Shown here in pieces: positions 4,997-6,457 of a DNA stretch of 6,457 nt. The stretch is from Bryobacterales bacterium (GTDB lineage: Bacteria > Acidobacteriota > Terriglobia > Bryobacterales > Bryobacteraceae). Every line of letters starts with the position of its first letter. Position 1 is the stretch's first letter. The stretch is from contig JANXQZ010000276.1 in the NCBI GenBank assembly GCA_025353235.1, forward strand, positions 1 to 6,457, in the 5' to 3' direction. The translations under genes were made by a program, and so were the position numbers. The notes under the pieces were generated by a model, which made no database searches, had not been told where the DNA came from, and saw nothing but the letters and a program-made list of their open reading frames with translations.

Positions 4997-6457
4997 ATGA
5001 ATAAGACCAGGTTATCTCCCTATCCAGTGTCCGCGTGTGTTGCCGTATTGCTATTCGTAGTTCTGGGGAGTTGTCAGCCTCCCTCTGTCGCTAAACACTT
5101 CCCGGATCCCAAGACGCGGTTCGCCAACTACAACAAGACCTGCGACGGAATCCCCGGCAACGTGCCCGATCATTACGGCTACTACCTTAGCGACGATCAG
5201 AAGAAGGGAGGCTGCACTTGGTATCTGTGGACCGGTGGAGATCCGCTGAGGACCGACAGCAGTCCTGAAAACGCCCGTGGAAATTCTCGATTCTGGCGCA
5301 TGGCGGAAAAGAAGCTCTGGAAGGAAGCCAACCTCCTGCAACTTCCCATTAACGTGCAGATGCTGAAGTACATCACGGGCACTCCTCGCGATCAGCGCTT
5401 CAAGACACTGGGCGTGGTGAACGATCCCGGCTGCAAAAAAGCGTTGAAGCCGGACGCTTACGGGCTCATGCTGGACGATTGCGAAGACCCTTACTCGACC
5501 GGCATCATGGGCCTGCGCCTCTTCCCGAATCCGGAGTTTAATCCCAATACTTGGGATGCAACAAAATATATCGGGCACGATTCGAGCATTGAGCCTCCTT
5601 ACCTCGCTGGTTTGAGCTGCGGCATTTGCCACATTGCGTTTAATCCTTCCAAGCCTCCGGCGGACCCCGAGAACCCGAAGTGGGAAAACCTCGCGCCTGC
5701 GTTTGGCAACCAGTACCTCAATGAAGGCAAGATGTTCATGGGTGGACTGCAAGACGACAATTATCTTTACTGGCAGTACCACACGCAGCAGCCCGGCACG
5801 TCGGACACAAGCCGCATCAGCACCGACTTCATCAACAATCCGAACGCGATCAATTCGATTTGGTACATTCTTTCGGCCCGTCCAAAACATATGGAAAAGA
5901 TGAATGACGGGACAATGCTGGCGGTGCCGCATATCCTGAAGGACGGTTCCGATTCGATCGGCGCGGCGGGGGCGGCTCTGCGTGTTTACGTCAATATCGG
6001 AACTTGCCCGGACTATCGCAACAGCCTCGAAGACACGTTCCTCGGCATCAAGGATCGTCAGCATCCGTTCGATATTTCGAAGGCCGAGAAGGACTGCTTA
6101 GACTGGCAGCTAACGGCCGCCCGCATGGGGAACGCGGCTAACTTTCTCGATGCCGTTCAACCCTATTTCTTAAAGGATGCGCCAGGAGGGTCGGATTATC
6201 TGAAGGCCTCGGGCGAACAGATGGATCTTGGCAAGACCACCTTCGCCGAAAACTGCGCACGCTGCCATTCGAGTAAACTTCCCCCCGAGCTGGATGCGAA
6301 GAAAATCGACAAACATGCGGAAGCCGCCAAGCCCTACTGGGTGCAACTCGTGAAGAGCGGCGACTTTCTTGCGAAAAACTTCCTCTCGGATGACGAACGC
6401 TATCCGCTCGTTTCGAAGGACAAGAAACTAGCTCTTGGAACCAACGCGGCGCGAGCC
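4997..6457 (+). CDS. Di-haem c-type cytochrome lipoprotein, possibly RoxA-like (3' end missing)
   Basis: 487 codons are open from the ATG to the window edge. Residues 1-26 form a lipoprotein signal peptide: basic start, hydrophobic core (VAVLLFVVLGSC), lipidated Cys26 in lipobox LGSC. Covalent haem sites are CGICH at 208-212 and CARCH at 420-424. Extra cysteines at 49, 73, 146, 162, 337 and 367 may form disulfides. Around the first haem, IAFNPSKPPADPENPKWENL follows directly, and GDSDSIGAAGAALRVYVNIG-like sequence lies at about 317-335. Two CxxCH sites about 210 residues apart in a large exported protein resemble RoxA, the rubber oxygenase of the di-haem peroxidase/MauG-related group, whose sites are about 200 apart. 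I infer this similarity from layout and local motifs, not from alignment. An oxidase, peroxidase or electron carrier at the cell envelope is equally possible. The gene follows the acetyltransferase by 105 bp and probably has its own promoter. Confidence 0.85.
   Translation, partial: MNKTRLSPYPVSACVAVLLFVVLGSCQPPSVAKHFPDPKTRFANYNKTCDGIPGNVPDHYGYYLSDDQKKGGCTWYLWTGGDPLRTDSSPENARGNSRFWRMAEKKLWKEANLLQLPINVQMLKYITGTPRDQRFKTLGVVNDPGCKKALKPDAYGLMLDDCEDPYSTGIMGLRLFPNPEFNPNTWDATKYIGHDSSIEPPYLAGLSCGICHIAFNPSKPPADPENPKWENLAPAFGNQYLNEGKMFMGGLQDDNYLYWQYHTQQPGTSDTSRISTDFINNPNAINSIWYILSARPKHMEKMNDGTMLAVPHILKDGSDSIGAAGAALRVYVNIGTCPDYRNSLEDTFLGIKDRQHPFDISKAEKDCLDWQLTAARMGNAANFLDAVQPYFLKDAPGGSDYLKASGEQMDLGKTTFAENCARCHSSKLPPELDAKKIDKHAEAAKPYWVQLVKSGDFLAKNFLSDDERYPLVSKDKKLALGTNAARA

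Noticed and set aside
5051..6064. 337-aa open frame on the minus strand opposite the cytochrome gene
   Set aside because: It is antisense to a frame with a lipoprotein signal, two CxxCH motifs and coherent protein sequence. The minus translation is Arg/Val-rich with no recognisable domain, typical of a GC-rich antisense shadow.
1..6457. CRISPR array, insertion sequence, prophage or classical defence island
   Set aside because: No regularly spaced repeats, transposase, integrase or phage genes are visible. The CHAT gene has an export signal and lacks neighbouring Cas, gasdermin or NTPase genes, so a standard defence call is not supported.

Overview
The window looks like chromosomal DNA from a moderately GC-rich Gram-negative bacterium. 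An Acidobacteriota member (Solibacter/Bryobacter-like) is my best guess. This is inferred from gene content: a Tat-exported enolase-superfamily protein, an exported TPR-CHAT protein, a secreted PKD-like protein and a large lipoprotein c-type cytochrome. No rRNA or other taxonomic marker is present, so the assignment is tentative.

The layout is divergent. Reading leftward (minus strand) from about 4.4 kb are four genes. First is a 69-aa CPTC-motif protein (4213-4422) followed by a strong hairpin. Then comes a secreted 307-aa protein with a PKD-like C-terminal domain (3068-3991). Only 14 bp further on is an 892-aa exported TPR-CHAT putative caspase-like protease (375-3053). Thirty bp after its stop is the 5' end of a Tat-signal mandelate racemase/muconate lactonizing-type enzyme (1-344, cut by the window edge). 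Reading rightward are a RimI-like GNAT acetyltransferase (4454-4891, GTG start) and a large di-haem c-type cytochrome lipoprotein (4997 to beyond the right edge), which resembles RoxA-type rubber oxygenases in the number and spacing of its haem sites.

The PKD-like and CHAT genes form the clearest unit. They are tightly spaced on one strand, the first has a good Shine-Dalgarno and a candidate promoter, and both products carry N-terminal export signals. A secreted caspase-fold protein with an intact His/Cys pair next to a secreted beta-sandwich protein is the most interesting combination here; a protease-substrate or protease-scaffold relation is only a hypothesis. The MR/MLE gene may be read through from the same transcript, but no functional link is visible. 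The acetyltransferase and cytochrome appear to be independent units.

I see no rRNA, tRNA, CRISPR array, insertion sequence or phage gene. No gap without a gene exceeds 300 bp. The longest, 3992-4212, holds a candidate promoter, a ribosome binding site and a terminator-like hairpin.
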